This document shows, piece after piece, positions 11,511 to 22,512 of a stretch of DNA of 64,000 nucleotides. The DNA lies in NCBI GenBank assembly GCA_022605425.2, contig JAKIMF020000013.1, positions 372,001 to 436,000 on the forward strand, in the 5' to 3' direction. Below the pieces are notes generated by a model that worked only from the letters and a program-made list of their open reading frames with translations, did no database searches and had not been told where the DNA came from. A program made the position numbers and the translations under genes. The stretch comes from Hamiltosporidium tvaerminnensis. Lineage: Eukaryota > Microsporidia > Dubosqiidae. Positions within the stretch are counted from its first letter, which is position 1. Each line of letters begins with the position of its first letter.

Positions 11511-12879
11511 AGTTGGAATAGCAGAATATAAATCTCATTTTTATTAAATTTTTACTGTTATTGTCCAGTAAATAAACCTAAGTTTAGTACGTTTTTTCAT
11601 TCTTTATATGAAGTAATATTCGATTGGAATATTCAAATTTATCGAGGTATTTCATATTAACTTTCGTAAATTTTTTCTCGAATTCACAAAGGTAAAAGCA
11701 GCAATTTCTGCTTTAATGGTATTAAAAAATAAAGAATATTTCGAGCTTTAATTCAAACACTTATTGCTAAAAATTGTTTTTTACAACAGATAGAATAATT
11801 TTTGTACTATAGAATTCAATAATTTTTTAATAAGATCTTAGGTTTATTTATACTTTAATTACATCTGAGATTTATATAAAAGTATAAAATGCAATATATT
11901 CATACATATTATTAGAAAATTCAATACTTATAGTTACTTATAAAAAAAAAATTTTAAAAATTCCACTTTTTTTGAAACATACATTTCTACAATTTACCAA
12001 AATCTCATATATTTTCAGAATTTATTGCCAGAATGAAAATACTATCCATTTATAAATACGCAGTTATAAATTTGCGTTTGTTGCGTGTCATTTCTCTAAG
12101 TTTTTTTTATTCGGTTTAGAAATAAAATTTCATTTTTATAATCCCAAACGTTTAAACTTTTCTACAATAAGTTTATATCGCTTAACATTTTTTTAAGTTA
12201 TATTTTTCTGTTTTAATTAAACTCGGTCTAAAAAAACTAACTTTCTTTCTATATTTTTAATCTAAACTTGTATTTCAGTCATTTTATCAATACTAATGAC
12301 TGGGCACATTGATATTCACTTGCTAAACATCTTCTTTTTTATGAATGGGGAAATATAATTAGAAATGTGTTTCTCATTCATATATATTCCTCGTATAGTA
12401 TATTTGTATGCATATCTGAATGATAATTAGTATTTTATTGTTTATATATATTTTGTGGATAAAAGAAGTGTTGTCAGCTATTTTTTAAGTAGTATTTACC
12501 GAAATTGTATCCCAATCTTCATTGTTTGGGGAATTTAAGCAAAACCATTGAAACGTCGCGAGAATTGCATTTTTAGAGCCACAAAAGGAAAATTTTCGAC
12601 GTAATGTCATGTAAAAAGACATATCATATTTTTGTAGTAAAAAAGGCGTAGATTTTCTAGTTCAGGGCCTCCAAATTACCGCCGACGGCCCCATTTTTTT
12701 GGCTCGCCACGTTTTTTTTATTACGTAGATTTTTTAAATAAGGTAATTAAATACAAAAAATATAGATAAATCATACATAAAGAATTGGAATTATAGATAA
12801 TTTAGGCATGGTTTGTAATACAAAGAAAATTCATAGAGTTTTCATTATTTTTTTGAACTTGTAATTTTTTTTTATTATT
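11511..12879. other. Intergenic AT-rich DNA
   Basis: No gene is supported. A less AT-rich patch near 12540-12720 (containing AAACGTCGCGAG and CCGCCGACGGCCCC) stands out from the surroundings. It could be a remnant of something transferred or transcribed, but I cannot identify it. Confidence 0.35.
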
Positions 12880-13400
12880 TTATAGTAAAAAACCAAATGA
12901 CCTGCTAGCCAATGAGCTGAGTCTTATTTATAGGTGTAGTGTTGAGATAATCCCTTATGTGATGACCTGGGACGGTATTGTGACAAAATACCATAAATCA
13001 CACCTTAAAAGACTAGAAATACCCATGAATGTAGAGACATACATTCAGTCTATAGTACTTAAGAAAACACTCGAAACAAATTCTTTTGACCGACTAAGAG
13101 GACTTGAGTCAGGACTAAATGCCACAGAGAGCTGGGAGAGAGCGTCAATGGGTGTTATTATGAGATCAGAGATGCATGAGGAACCAACACCCCCTTTAAA
13201 AGAAGCGAGGAGAGAGGAAGATGTTGCAAAAAATTTAAAAACAAGAGATAACACACCCCTTATTTCACAAGGAGGAACCGACGATAAACATAATTAAGAG
13301 TCGGATTTAGAAGAAGAGACAGTAGTGGTTAAAGAGGTAGAAGAAAACATGTAAAAAATGGTAAAAATATTTTAACCCAGAATTTTATTAAATCTATTGT
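12880..13400 (+). mobile_element. 3' fragment of the RLE-type non-LTR retrotransposon with an open C-terminal frame
   Basis: This is the best-preserved copy of the element's 3' end. One frame stays open from about 12885 to 13297 and reads PNDLLANELSLIYRCSVEI, then VMTWDGIVTKYHKSHLKRLE, then ETYIQSIVLKKTLE. This is the tail that follows the restriction-like endonuclease in these elements. The 3' end near 13400 (TTTTAACCCAGAATTTTATT) matches the 3' end of the copy at 52.3 kb. It is truncated at the 5' side, so it cannot move. It shows the intact sequence of a part that is frameshifted in the longer copy. Confidence 0.8.
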
Positions 13401-16084
13401 ACTATTGATCCTAGTAAAAAATCAAAATGAAATAATAAAAAATATATGGCATAATTTATTATCAATGAGATTAATGTAATTGAGATTTTTCAGGGATAAT
13501 CTTTTGAAATTGTGAATTAAATTTACTAATAGAAATTCTCAGTAATAAATTCAAGTGTTTATCTGTTAATTTAGATCAGTAAATATTTTTTGTATGCTTC
13601 ATTTTAGAAAATGTTGTTTTCCATAAATAGATAGAGCCGAAAGCGGAAATAAAACCTCGAGAAAATTTATGAAAGGATTGAATTGCGTGGCTGGAAGACT
13701 CTTATAGAATTTCAGAAATATATTTGTCTATTTTTAATAGAAATATCGTTAATATACATGTTTATTTTTATGAACATCTATATGAAATCATAAAAATTTG
13801 TTCAAAAAATATAAATAATTAAAACTGCAGAAATATTTTTCATTATGGTGGCATAAGATTTATTATTTCTTGGCCTAACTGACTTTTTTTAGAAGTCAAT
13901 TTGGTCCACATGCCAAGACTTGTGAAACCTTTTATCTAGTTTATCAAAATGAACAATTTTATATAAATATTTAGGCATAATTTCAACAGCTGTGCTTTAT
14001 TTCATGAAGTATTGACAAAGTAAATATATTTAGTTACATTTTTTTTTATTTTCCCAAAGTTTAGCACAATCTTTTTTTGATAATAATCTTAATAAATAGC
14101 TCGTTTTGAAGGCACAAGTGTGTTTGTCTCTAAGCAGTGGATACTGTTATACATCTATTTTTATCTGATGATATCTTTCTAAAAAATTGCTAAAATAATA
14201 TTCAAAATTTATAACTGTTTTACATAAATAAAAGCATGACACTTACTTTCCAGAGTATAAATAAAGCCTATCATGTATATAGAAGAAAATTGCATTGTAA
14301 TTCTCTTTACCTTTTAAAATATAGTTGGTAGTGTTCCTATTGTTCTTATGTTCGTTATTTTAGAATTTCGAAATTTTGATTGCTATTTACGAATTTGTAA
14401 TATTAATTTTCTAGTTTAATCTTTTTTATTTTTCGGGTCTGAATCCTGTTTTCATCCTCAAATTAACAACAAAAGATTTCTTATTAGTACCTTGATAGGT
14501 TCTATTGTTCAATTACACCTTTAGAATTCTTGATTCTACCTTTAAATTTTTTCTAATCTAGAATTTTACTTCAATACTCGAAACTAAACGAGCAATTATA
14601 AAAATTAATTTTATAGAATATTTTTATTAAAAAATTTCTTTTTGATTATCTTTCTTATATAAACGCTATTAAAATAAAAGAAGTATAAATTATAAATTAA
14701 GCATTAAATTCACCAATTATTATATTATGAGTTTCTATGGCTTTATTAATAATCTAAATTATCAGTAATTTTATTTGCAAAATAAAACATTTCGTTTAAG
14801 CGATCTATTTTTCATAATTATGTACGCAATTAACCATAAAAATGTATTTTAATATCATAAATAAATTTTAGTGGTTTGATTTGATCAAAATATCAAAATT
14901 AATATAATATAAATTATTATGGTAATTCAATTAACAAAATAGTATTTGCTTGGTGAAGAAAATTACTGTCAAGACTAGATATTGATTATACCAAGAAATT
15001 TAATTTATAAATATTGCTTAATAATAATCACATATATTAGCCAAAAACTTAAGTGTATGTAATTTCAACTAACAGGATGCCTGGATCAAGGATTTACATA
15101 TGAAATTTTTCACAACTTTAATCAGAAATTCGAAGAGAATTTCAAATTTGGCTAGATGGTAAAATTATTTTGGGACAAAAAGAACTTTATTTGGCAGGTA
15201 TGGAATATAAAAGTCTCGCTTTAAACCGAAATCTATAAAAATAGATGATTATAATCTATTAGACATTAAAAAACATATGCTTTAAGACTCACATACAGAG
15301 ATAAATGCATATCTTTCGATTTATAGAAGAATAATAAATCGTATCTAAAATTATACTTTATATTTGTTCCATTTTGTAGTTCGAAATTGCTTGGAAATTT
15401 TTCTAAAACAAATATCATTAAATTAATTTTATCTTATTGCAGATTAAATATCTTGTCTCAAATCATTTTTCTGTTGATTTTATTATACTATGACAATAAA
15501 CTAAAAAAACGTAAAATATTCTAAAATAAAATATACGATGCAATTATAAACAATGAATTCATAAAAATGATTTATTCTTACATATATGAAAGTTCTAATC
15601 AAGTTTTTAACATGAATTTATAATTAATAATCCTTATACTATCTTAGAAAAGCAAATTTAATAATTGCAAAATTCGGTAAATTAATACAAATTTATTGAA
15701 AAAATATCAAAATGAAATTTTTAGCAAACTTAAATAAAATTCGAAGGTTTTAAAGTTTTTTCCAGTTTTTAAAAGTACAATTTCCATTTTTATATTTTTT
15801 TTACTAAAAATATCATTTTACGAATGAAATTTAATTGAAATTTGCGAATAAACGTTTCAGAATTTATTAATAAAAAGTTAAACTTCATCACAATAAACTG
15901 TAAATGTCTTTTATGTACGAAGAACGAAAACTATATGGTTAATAACTTTTAAAAAATTATGGCTTTTTTTGTGCAAATTAATTTTATTTAAATAAAAGTT
16001 TATTTTTGGAAATTTATAGGAAATTTAAATTAATTTTAATGTGTAAAAAGAAATATTTTTTAAGATCTTATCAACTTTCTATAA
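13401..16084. other. Long AT-rich intergenic stretch
   Basis: About 2.7 kb with no open frame above background, no repeat matching the families described here, and no RNA gene I can fold by eye. The last few hundred bases should contain the promoter of the gene starting at 16085. Confidence 0.4.
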
Positions 16085-16612
16085 ATGGTAGAAGAGAAAA
16101 ACGAAAGCAATGAAGAATTTTTCAATACAATTGATCTTTTCAACGAATGTGGATTAGATAAGAAAAAAACACTTATCTCACAGAAATCAGAACCTAAAGA
16201 AGCGATTAACTTTGACCAGAACGAGTTTATTTCGAATTCTAATAAAGAAGCCAAATATCAGCCATGCGATTCTTGGATGGATTTTGTATATAGTTATAAA
16301 ATATTGTCTTCTCAGCAAAAAAAAGGAATGGATGAATTTTTCTCACAGGATTCTTCCTTGTGGACTAAGAAAAACCTTAGAGATTTATCTCACACATTAA
16401 AAATTCCATATAGAACAATTATTGAAACCGCTAGTAAAAAACTTGTAAATAAAAAAGATCTTATTGTGGATTATGTAACGTTGTACAAAGAAGAATTGTC
16501 AGAACTTGATATATGCATATCCAGATCATGGAATTCGTATGTACGAATGGCAAGACATTTTTATGATCAAATAAAACATTACAAATCAAAAAATAAAGAG
16601 GATGAAAATTAA
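16085..16612 (+). CDS. Hypothetical protein, 175 aa
   Basis: I do not recognise the family. The frame is clean, with coding-like composition that contrasts with the flanks. The first ~70 residues are acidic and likely disordered (MVEEKNESNEEFFNTIDLF). From about residue 75 a compact helical domain follows, with conserved-looking aromatic residues: WMDFVYSYKIL, then WTKKNLRDLSHTLKIPYRTI and DLDICISRSW-like sequence. The segment KNLRDLSHTLKIPYRTIIE has the rhythm of a helix-turn-helix. There is no signal peptide or membrane segment, so it is probably nuclear or cytosolic. The start is the first ATG. The gene stands alone in long spacers. Confidence 0.7.
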   Translation: MVEEKNESNEEFFNTIDLFNECGLDKKKTLISQKSEPKEAINFDQNEFISNSNKEAKYQPCDSWMDFVYSYKILSSQQKKGMDEFFSQDSSLWTKKNLRDLSHTLKIPYRTIIETASKKLVNKKDLIVDYVTLYKEELSELDICISRSWNSYVRMARHFYDQIKHYKSKNKEDEN

Positions 16613-17674
16613 AAAGTATAATTTGATATTAATTCTTAAATCATTTAACTATTTTATTATAGATGATTAGATTAGAAGTTATTTCTAATTACTAATTCTT
16701 GTCTTTTTTAAATATTTTAGTTATTTCAAGTATTGTATAAATATTTTTCTGATTACAATATAAATCTTTACATCGTGTTTTTAATATTTTTGTTTCCTGA
16801 TGATCTGTATTCCGTTATTCAGTAAGTATTTTGTTTTTCTATTGTGTAGATTTAATATAAAGTAACTGATATTTCAGAATATATCTAATTAAATATGTAT
16901 TTTAAAACTCTTCAAGATTAATTAAAAATTAATGGTTTAGAAATGAAAATGAAAACTATAAAATTGTTTTAAAAGTTAAAATAGATTTATAAATCAAATA
17001 CAAGAATAGATTGGTAAAGACTTGTTTCATAGGGAATGTAATAAAAAGAGAGTATTAGGAGGTATATTTTATTGTATGGAAAGGTTAAAATTTTATGAAA
17101 ATAGTATTTATAGAGATTTCTTTAGTCATATCAGATGAAATGATTTGGATATAAATTTCAAATCTGATTCTTTTTTGGTAATTAGTGACCAAAAAAAATT
17201 ATTTTTAGTTCAAATTTGTCAAAAAATATTTTTAACTTCAACTGAGATTTCAAAATTCTTTTACATTTAATTTGCCCTAAAAATCTGAAATATATGTAAA
17301 TCTCTTATTTATTGTAAGAAATTTTATAACCCGTGGTTTTATAGCAAAAAATAGGCATATATTACAAAAATCGATTTTTAACGCAATGCTATAAAAATTA
17401 GAGCAGATTAAAGCATTCATTCTTACACTTCCTCGTATTTTAAATCCTATATTTCAAAAACTAGTATATTTTAAATATTATTTTCTTCAAGTCATAGATA
17501 AAAAACTATAAAAAGGTTTGATTAAATTAATATTTGCTTCTCGCATATAAAAAAAATATTTTATTTATGGCATGAGCCAATTATCATATCCTTCTGAGAT
17601 TTTAATTTGTAATTTTCTATATTTTTTCATTTTGTGTTAAAAGTTTTACTAAATTTTTAAATTTTTAAACTATT
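16613..17674. other. Intergenic AT-rich DNA
   Basis: No gene or repeat is supported. One string near 16827 starts with GTAAGT and ends in TAG about 28 bases later, but it is not inside a reading frame. Confidence 0.35.
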
Positions 17675-18391
17675 TTTATTAAATAAATATATCATTCACT
17701 ACATGCGTGACATAATTTATACTGTTTTCTGTCTTTGGCGCAGTTCTAGATTTTTTTGAATAGCTGCGCTCTAGAACCCCATCGGTATTTTTAAGGAATA
17801 CATCCCAAAGCTTTCTATTATAAGGAAGTGTAGTAGTTCAATTAATGAGCGAGGAAGGTGGAAGGTGTTTGTTGATTACTGTTGTCTTGTGAGTAATACA
17901 AGTGCCAAACTTAAAGTAAAATACCTCGAGACTAACATAATTCCCATATAAACTAAATTTTTAGGGTCTAATATAATTCTAGCTAAGATATATATCAGCG
18001 ACTTACACGGGCTCAAATAGAAATTGCAGTGCAATACTAATATATTGACCTGCTACCCAATATTCTTGGTTTTTTAAATAAGTTTTTTATGTTATTCAAG
18101 CCGAAGTCTTCTAACCCGAATGAGCTTGGTTAGGTTTTCTACCTTCTACATGGTATTTACCTCTAAATTAAACGGTAGTTTCTAGTCTAATTACATAAAA
18201 AACTATAAAGTTATTTCTACCAAAGATTTGCCTTTTTGTAGACCTCGTCTTTCTATACAAATTCTAAATTACACAACATAAAATTACGTGCGCCTTTCAT
18301 TTTACAAAACATGAAAACAATTATCTTCACACCAATTTTATGTAATTATTACCAAGCAGATAATTTTTAAAGCGGTTATCATCCTTCCAGG
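17675..18391 (+). repeat. ~726-bp interspersed repeat, degenerate copy
   Basis: It shares the ordered landmarks of the copy at 57139-57864: GCGCAGTTCTAG, CATCCCAAAGC, TCTAGCTAAGATATAT, CGACTTACACGGG, TGCAGTGCAATACTAATA-like sequence, CTAACCCGAATGAGC, the TCTTTCTATACAAATTC block, CACACCAATTTTATG, CCAAGCAGATA and GCGGTTATCATCC at the end. It has many substitutions and a small insertion near 17870-17930, so it is an old copy. Orientation is defined by the 57-kb copy. No protein is encoded. Confidence 0.8.
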
Positions 18392-18599
18392 TTGTAAAAT
18401 TGCTTAATATTAAAAAATTTCAAATATTTTTTTTCGTTTGTACATAATTACTCAGTATGATTTATTTCAGGCTTCATTGGATTGTTTTTTTTCATTTATA
18501 ATAAACAGAATAGCTTTTTGTCTTCAAATTAAAAATTTTTTTACAAATTGAAATAATTTTCAATTTTAACATAGAAAGGAATTAAGAATTATTCAATCT

Positions 18600-18740
18600 T
18601 TAGAATTGGTGGCATTGATTAGACCATCCAACCTTGCCTAGCTTTTTATCACAAAAGTCTTGTACCAATGCTCTTTTACATGAATAGAGTTGGCAGAATA
18701 TCCCATGCTATCTTCTATTGTCCCCAATCCATACACCTTC
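18600..18740 (-). mobile_element. Short fragment of an RLE-type non-LTR retrotransposon
   Basis: On the minus strand this reads KVYGLGTIEDSMGYSANS. It aligns with SVYKYLGIIEDSRGISARSS of the element at 52.3-55.9 kb, just behind the reverse transcriptase catalytic core. The fragment is about 140 bp and lies next to a copy of the ~726-bp repeat. Sequence on both sides is too decayed to extend it. Confidence 0.6.
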
Positions 18741-19792
18741 ATTTATTATTTTCTTTTTATCATTTTTATAATTGAGTATAAGTTTTTTTGTCAAGTTCTT
18801 TATAATAGAATTTTCATATCTTTTTGATACTTTCTTGCGATGTTTTTTTTTTATATTGATGATAAACAAATAAAAGTATTTTATTTGATAATCAACATTG
18901 TTCTTTTAGGAATTTTTTACTGGTAGATTTCAGGTTTTCTTTAGAGCTTTTTGGTTTTCGATTTTCAGGTTAAAAAAACTGAACTAAGTGTCTTTTGACA
19001 ATTTTTTGTAATCATGTCTTTGAATTTTATTCTGCACAGTGCTTTATGAATATATTTCTTCATTTGGTAAAATATAATTCTTAAACGTATAATAAAGAAA
19101 TATTTTGTGTCTATAGTTTGAGTCAGATAAATGTCTTTTATATCAACCTGTAAGTTTAAGGTTTAAACACATCCTGAAAATTTAGAACAAAATACTAAGT
19201 ACTTTTTTATTCTATGATCATAATTAATTTGTTTTTTTATTCATAGAAACATATACTATTTCTTATTTCGAACCTTCGAATTATGATATCTTTTGATTTG
19301 ATTGCATATTCTGTGTACATGTTCTATATAATAAATAAAATTAATTCTTTTACATTGTTTTTAAGTCTCGGATTTATACAGGCTTAGACAATTATACTTG
19401 TATATTGAGTAGATCTAATAAAAACCATTTTTTTTGGACAAATCGATTCTTCGTCTTTATCCTTTTCATATATTTTGAAATGCCTTTATATAATCATAGT
19501 AAAATTGAAAGTAGAACACGTGATTTATATTCACGGGTTCGAATTTGTTTTTACCTCTATATTTAATCGAAACGGATAGCAATAATATGTTTTACTAATT
19601 AAAATTACGGTTGAAGAAGTATCTATTAAATATTTTTTAGATTAGATTTTACGTTTTTACTCAGTAAATCGTTTTTAAAAACAGGGTATTTCAGGTGCAA
19701 CACTAAAAAGACTAATAAAAATACAATAAACATATTTTTCAAAGAAATATTAAAAGTCTAAAATATTAAATAAAATAATATTCAATTTATTT
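18741..19792. other. Intergenic AT-rich DNA
   Basis: This is downstream of the minus-strand Atg9-like gene. I see no gene or recognisable repeat. Some of it may be further retroelement decay. Confidence 0.35.
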
Positions 19793-21202
19793 TCATTTAT
19801 TATTTATATTTGCCTTATATGTATAATTCAAGTATTCTTGGAGAAATGCATTATATTGCTCTTTCTTTAAAAAAATTATAAGCATCAGAAGAGGCACTAT
19901 TATAGGTGCAATCAGTTCCACAAATAGAATGACTAAATTAAATCGGAACATATATTTTGAACTATCAAACCTTTTAGATTTCTTCGAGTATTTATTAATT
20001 TTTTGCTTTTCATATAGATTTTTCAATCTATTTGTTGCAAATATTGTTAAAATTAGAAATAGAAATCTTAACAGCAATCTATCTGAAATATAATTTCCAA
20101 ATATGGCGGTTTGCTTGTTAACGTTAGGATGAAACTCGTTGATATATAAAAAAAGGCACCGAATCAAATCGTACATGTAAAAAATGACAAATAATTGCAA
20201 AAAATTACTTACAAAGTAATATAAACACTCGTATTTGTATTCATACCGTTGATTCACCCATTTCTTATAAATTATTTTTTTTCTTTTTAATTTATTTTTC
20301 TTCTCGTGATATAATTTTTGATTATATGACTCCTTTTCTTCGAACTTGCAAATTAATTTTTTATCGATCAAATAATTTGAGTTATTTAGAGTTTTTCTTA
20401 GTATCTTAACAAAATAAAATATAAAATTATAAATTAAAATAACTGGTGATATTACTAATAATATAAATGAAAATAATATAAATCTTTTCTTCAGAATAGC
20501 AAGATAATGTATATCTATTTTGTCGGTTCTTGATTTACTCATTTCGTTTTTTGATACAAGTATTTGTACGATATTTTTGAAATATTTTGTGTAAAATATA
20601 TTTTTGTAAAATACATTTTTAAAAACACTATTAGTAACAAATTTTCGATAAAAATAATATTTTCGCAATAACATTCTTCTTATTTCTTCTTCTGTTAAAT
20701 CAATATTGTTGATTTTCTTTTCTATGTGAATTATATTTTTCAATATTTTCTTAAATCCATGATTTGGTTTGATCTTTAAAATATACTTAAAATAAACATA
20801 TCCCGTATAAAACATCATGAATTTTCTATAATATTCTACCAATTCTACTACTGAAACAATGGTTTGAAATATAAAAAGTATTATTTTTACCATTTTTACC
20901 ATAAATTTTGATTTTATTGCCGAATCTATATTGAAAATCTTAATTAATATAATTAATATTCCTATTTGGAAAATTCTAATGAAAATATCTTTAAATACAT
21001 TTTTAATGACTCGATTATTATGAATGTAATAATAGTATATACAGTCTATGTTATAGTAAGGTCTCTTTTCTTTTTTGTATTTCTCTATTATTGAACTTTC
21101 AATTCTTAGAAGTTTACCATATTTTTTATAAGAATATATAGGCATTTCTTTGGAGTCTGATTCAAACAATACATTTATTTCATCTTCAAAACACTCACCC
21201 AT
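19793..21202 (-). CDS. ATG9: Atg9-like multipass membrane protein
   Basis: The 469-residue protein follows the Atg9 core in order. Hydrophobic helices lie at about 72-90 and 104-121, then RKFMMFYTGYVYFKYIL (126-142, like the Atg9 RKLWxxYxFY segment). A soluble stretch DLTEEEIRRMLLRKYYFYRK (168-187) matches the Atg9 pattern of Ile-x-x-x-hydrophobic-Met-Arg-Lys. Next comes LKKRFILFSFILLVISP (237-253), close to the LKKRFRFVG...LSP of Atg9, then KFEEKESYNQKLYHEKKNKL (286-305) at the place of the KFREFNELxHxFxxRLN motif. Further membrane helices lie at 330-352, 374-392 and 422-446. Atg9 is a lipid scramblase that seeds autophagosome membranes. The long disordered ends of yeast Atg9 are missing, as expected in microsporidia. 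The R-E-F-N-E motif is poorly kept. The assignment rests on motif order read by eye. Confidence 0.7.
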   Translation of the reverse strand: MGECFEDEINVLFESDSKEMPIYSYKKYGKLLRIESSIIEKYKKEKRPYYNIDCIYYYYIHNNRVIKNVFKDIFIRIFQIGILIILIKIFNIDSAIKSKFMVKMVKIILFIFQTIVSVVELVEYYRKFMMFYTGYVYFKYILKIKPNHGFKKILKNIIHIEKKINNIDLTEEEIRRMLLRKYYFYRKFVTNSVFKNVFYKNIFYTKYFKNIVQILVSKNEMSKSRTDKIDIHYLAILKKRFILFSFILLVISPVILIYNFIFYFVKILRKTLNNSNYLIDKKLICKFEEKESYNQKLYHEKKNKLKRKKIIYKKWVNQRYEYKYECLYYFVSNFLQLFVIFYMYDLIRCLFLYINEFHPNVNKQTAIFGNYISDRLLLRFLFLILTIFATNRLKNLYEKQKINKYSKKSKRFDSSKYMFRFNLVILFVELIAPIIVPLLMLIIFLKKEQYNAFLQEYLNYTYKANINNK

Positions 21203-21795
21203 TTGTTTATGAAAGCATATCTTGAAACAAATTTTTTATAAAGATTTTTTTTAAAAAAAATAAATTTTAAAATATTTATATTTTTAAAAGTTTATACCAA
21301 AAATAAATTTGGCGATGAATTTGATTAAAAGTATACTTAATCGAGTAAATAACAGAAATATTATTTTAGATGTTTGTTGAAGGTTTATAATTCATTAGAA
21401 ACACAAGATATTTAGAAAAATCATGAAATAAAATTCTAAACTAGTAACATTCATTTTAGATTGTTAATGAAAAATATTAATAATTTTCTTAAAAATAAGC
21501 TAGAAAAAGGCAGAAATATATTTTTACTATTGATCTTGAAAATCCAAATTACGTAAAAGATATAACAAAACCACAACAAAATATTTTGTTATATCAAATA
21601 TATACAAAGATAAATTAATTTTAATTAGAAAAAAAAAACAATTTTAAAAATGTAAAAATTTTTAAAATTATTGCATTTGAGTTTAAATGGCGTGTTTATA
21701 AGTCATTTGTAAGAAATCACACATAAAATAAAATTTATCTTTTTATAAATTTATCACTAATTTATTTAAATATTTACAGGGTTTGTTTTGTTTAC
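21203..21795. promoter_or_regulatory. Divergent intergenic region between the Atg9-like and forkhead genes
   Basis: The two genes are divergent and share about 590 bases of very AT-rich DNA, so both promoters must lie here. The only distinct element I can point to is TGTTTAC at 21789-21795, directly abutting the forkhead gene ATG. It matches the core DNA site of forkhead proteins. Confidence 0.4.
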
Positions 21796-22512
21796 ATGTT
21801 TGAAAATAAACATTCGACTGAAGAAGATTCGAATATAAGTGAAATACACACAGATATAGATCGATGTAATACGGGACCTATATTTCTTAATAAGTTACAT
21901 AGCGATACAGATATATATACACCCAGAGTACGCTATGGTAAATCTTCTGATACTAAAAAACCGGGTTTTTCATATTCTGAATTGATTGTACAGGCCATTT
22001 CTAGCAGTGAGGAGGGAAAGCTGACACTGAAAGATATATATGCGTGGATAAGTACACGATTTCCATTTTATACCAGAGAAAAAGCAGGCTGGCAGAATTC
22101 CATCCGACATAACCTTTCATTAAACAAAATATTCTATAAAATTCCTAAATCGCCACATTCGAAAGGCAAGGGATCTTTTTGGTCAATTAATACTGATTTT
22201 TTAAAACCATCTGAACATAAAATTCGTCGGTATACCAGTAGAGCACCTCGTTGTAGAAACACAACATTTATCAAGACACACTTCTCAGATATCGAAAATA
22301 AAAACTCATTAGTGGAAATACTTGATAATAATCGCACATTTCTTCATCCTATATGTATAACCGAACCTAAAATATCAGATAAACCTATTACTACTGTTTT
22401 CACTGGTGACCTTAATCAACTTAGTGATAGTTTAGACACAACAAATGAAACTAATTTGTATTCAATACACGAGAATACATCTACAAATCACATTTTCAAA
22501 TTCAATAGATAG
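21796..22512 (+). CDS. Forkhead transcription factor
   Basis: A 238-residue protein with one forkhead (winged-helix) domain at about residues 55-138. It starts with KPGFSYSELIVQAI, then LTLKDIYAWISTRFPFY, then the recognition helix WQNSIRHNLSLNKIF (99-113) with N101, R104 and H105 in the positions that contact DNA. The wing segment SKGKGSFWSI follows. The arrangement matches fungal Hcm1/Fkh-type factors, which control S-phase and mitotic gene programmes. There is no FHA domain, so it is closer in layout to Hcm1 than to Fkh1/2. The C-terminal 100 residues are Ser/Thr/Asn-rich and unstructured. The first ATG is used. A forkhead-type site lies immediately upstream, which would allow self-regulation. 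Confidence 0.92.
   Translation: MFENKHSTEEDSNISEIHTDIDRCNTGPIFLNKLHSDTDIYTPRVRYGKSSDTKKPGFSYSELIVQAISSSEEGKLTLKDIYAWISTRFPFYTREKAGWQNSIRHNLSLNKIFYKIPKSPHSKGKGSFWSINTDFLKPSEHKIRRYTSRAPRCRNTTFIKTHFSDIENKNSLVEILDNNRTFLHPICITEPKISDKPITTVFTGDLNQLSDSLDTTNETNLYSIHENTSTNHIFKFNR

Noticed and set aside
16821-16850. GTAAGT...TAG string as an intron
   Set aside because: No reading frame on either side would be joined, and the CTAAY branch site is missing.
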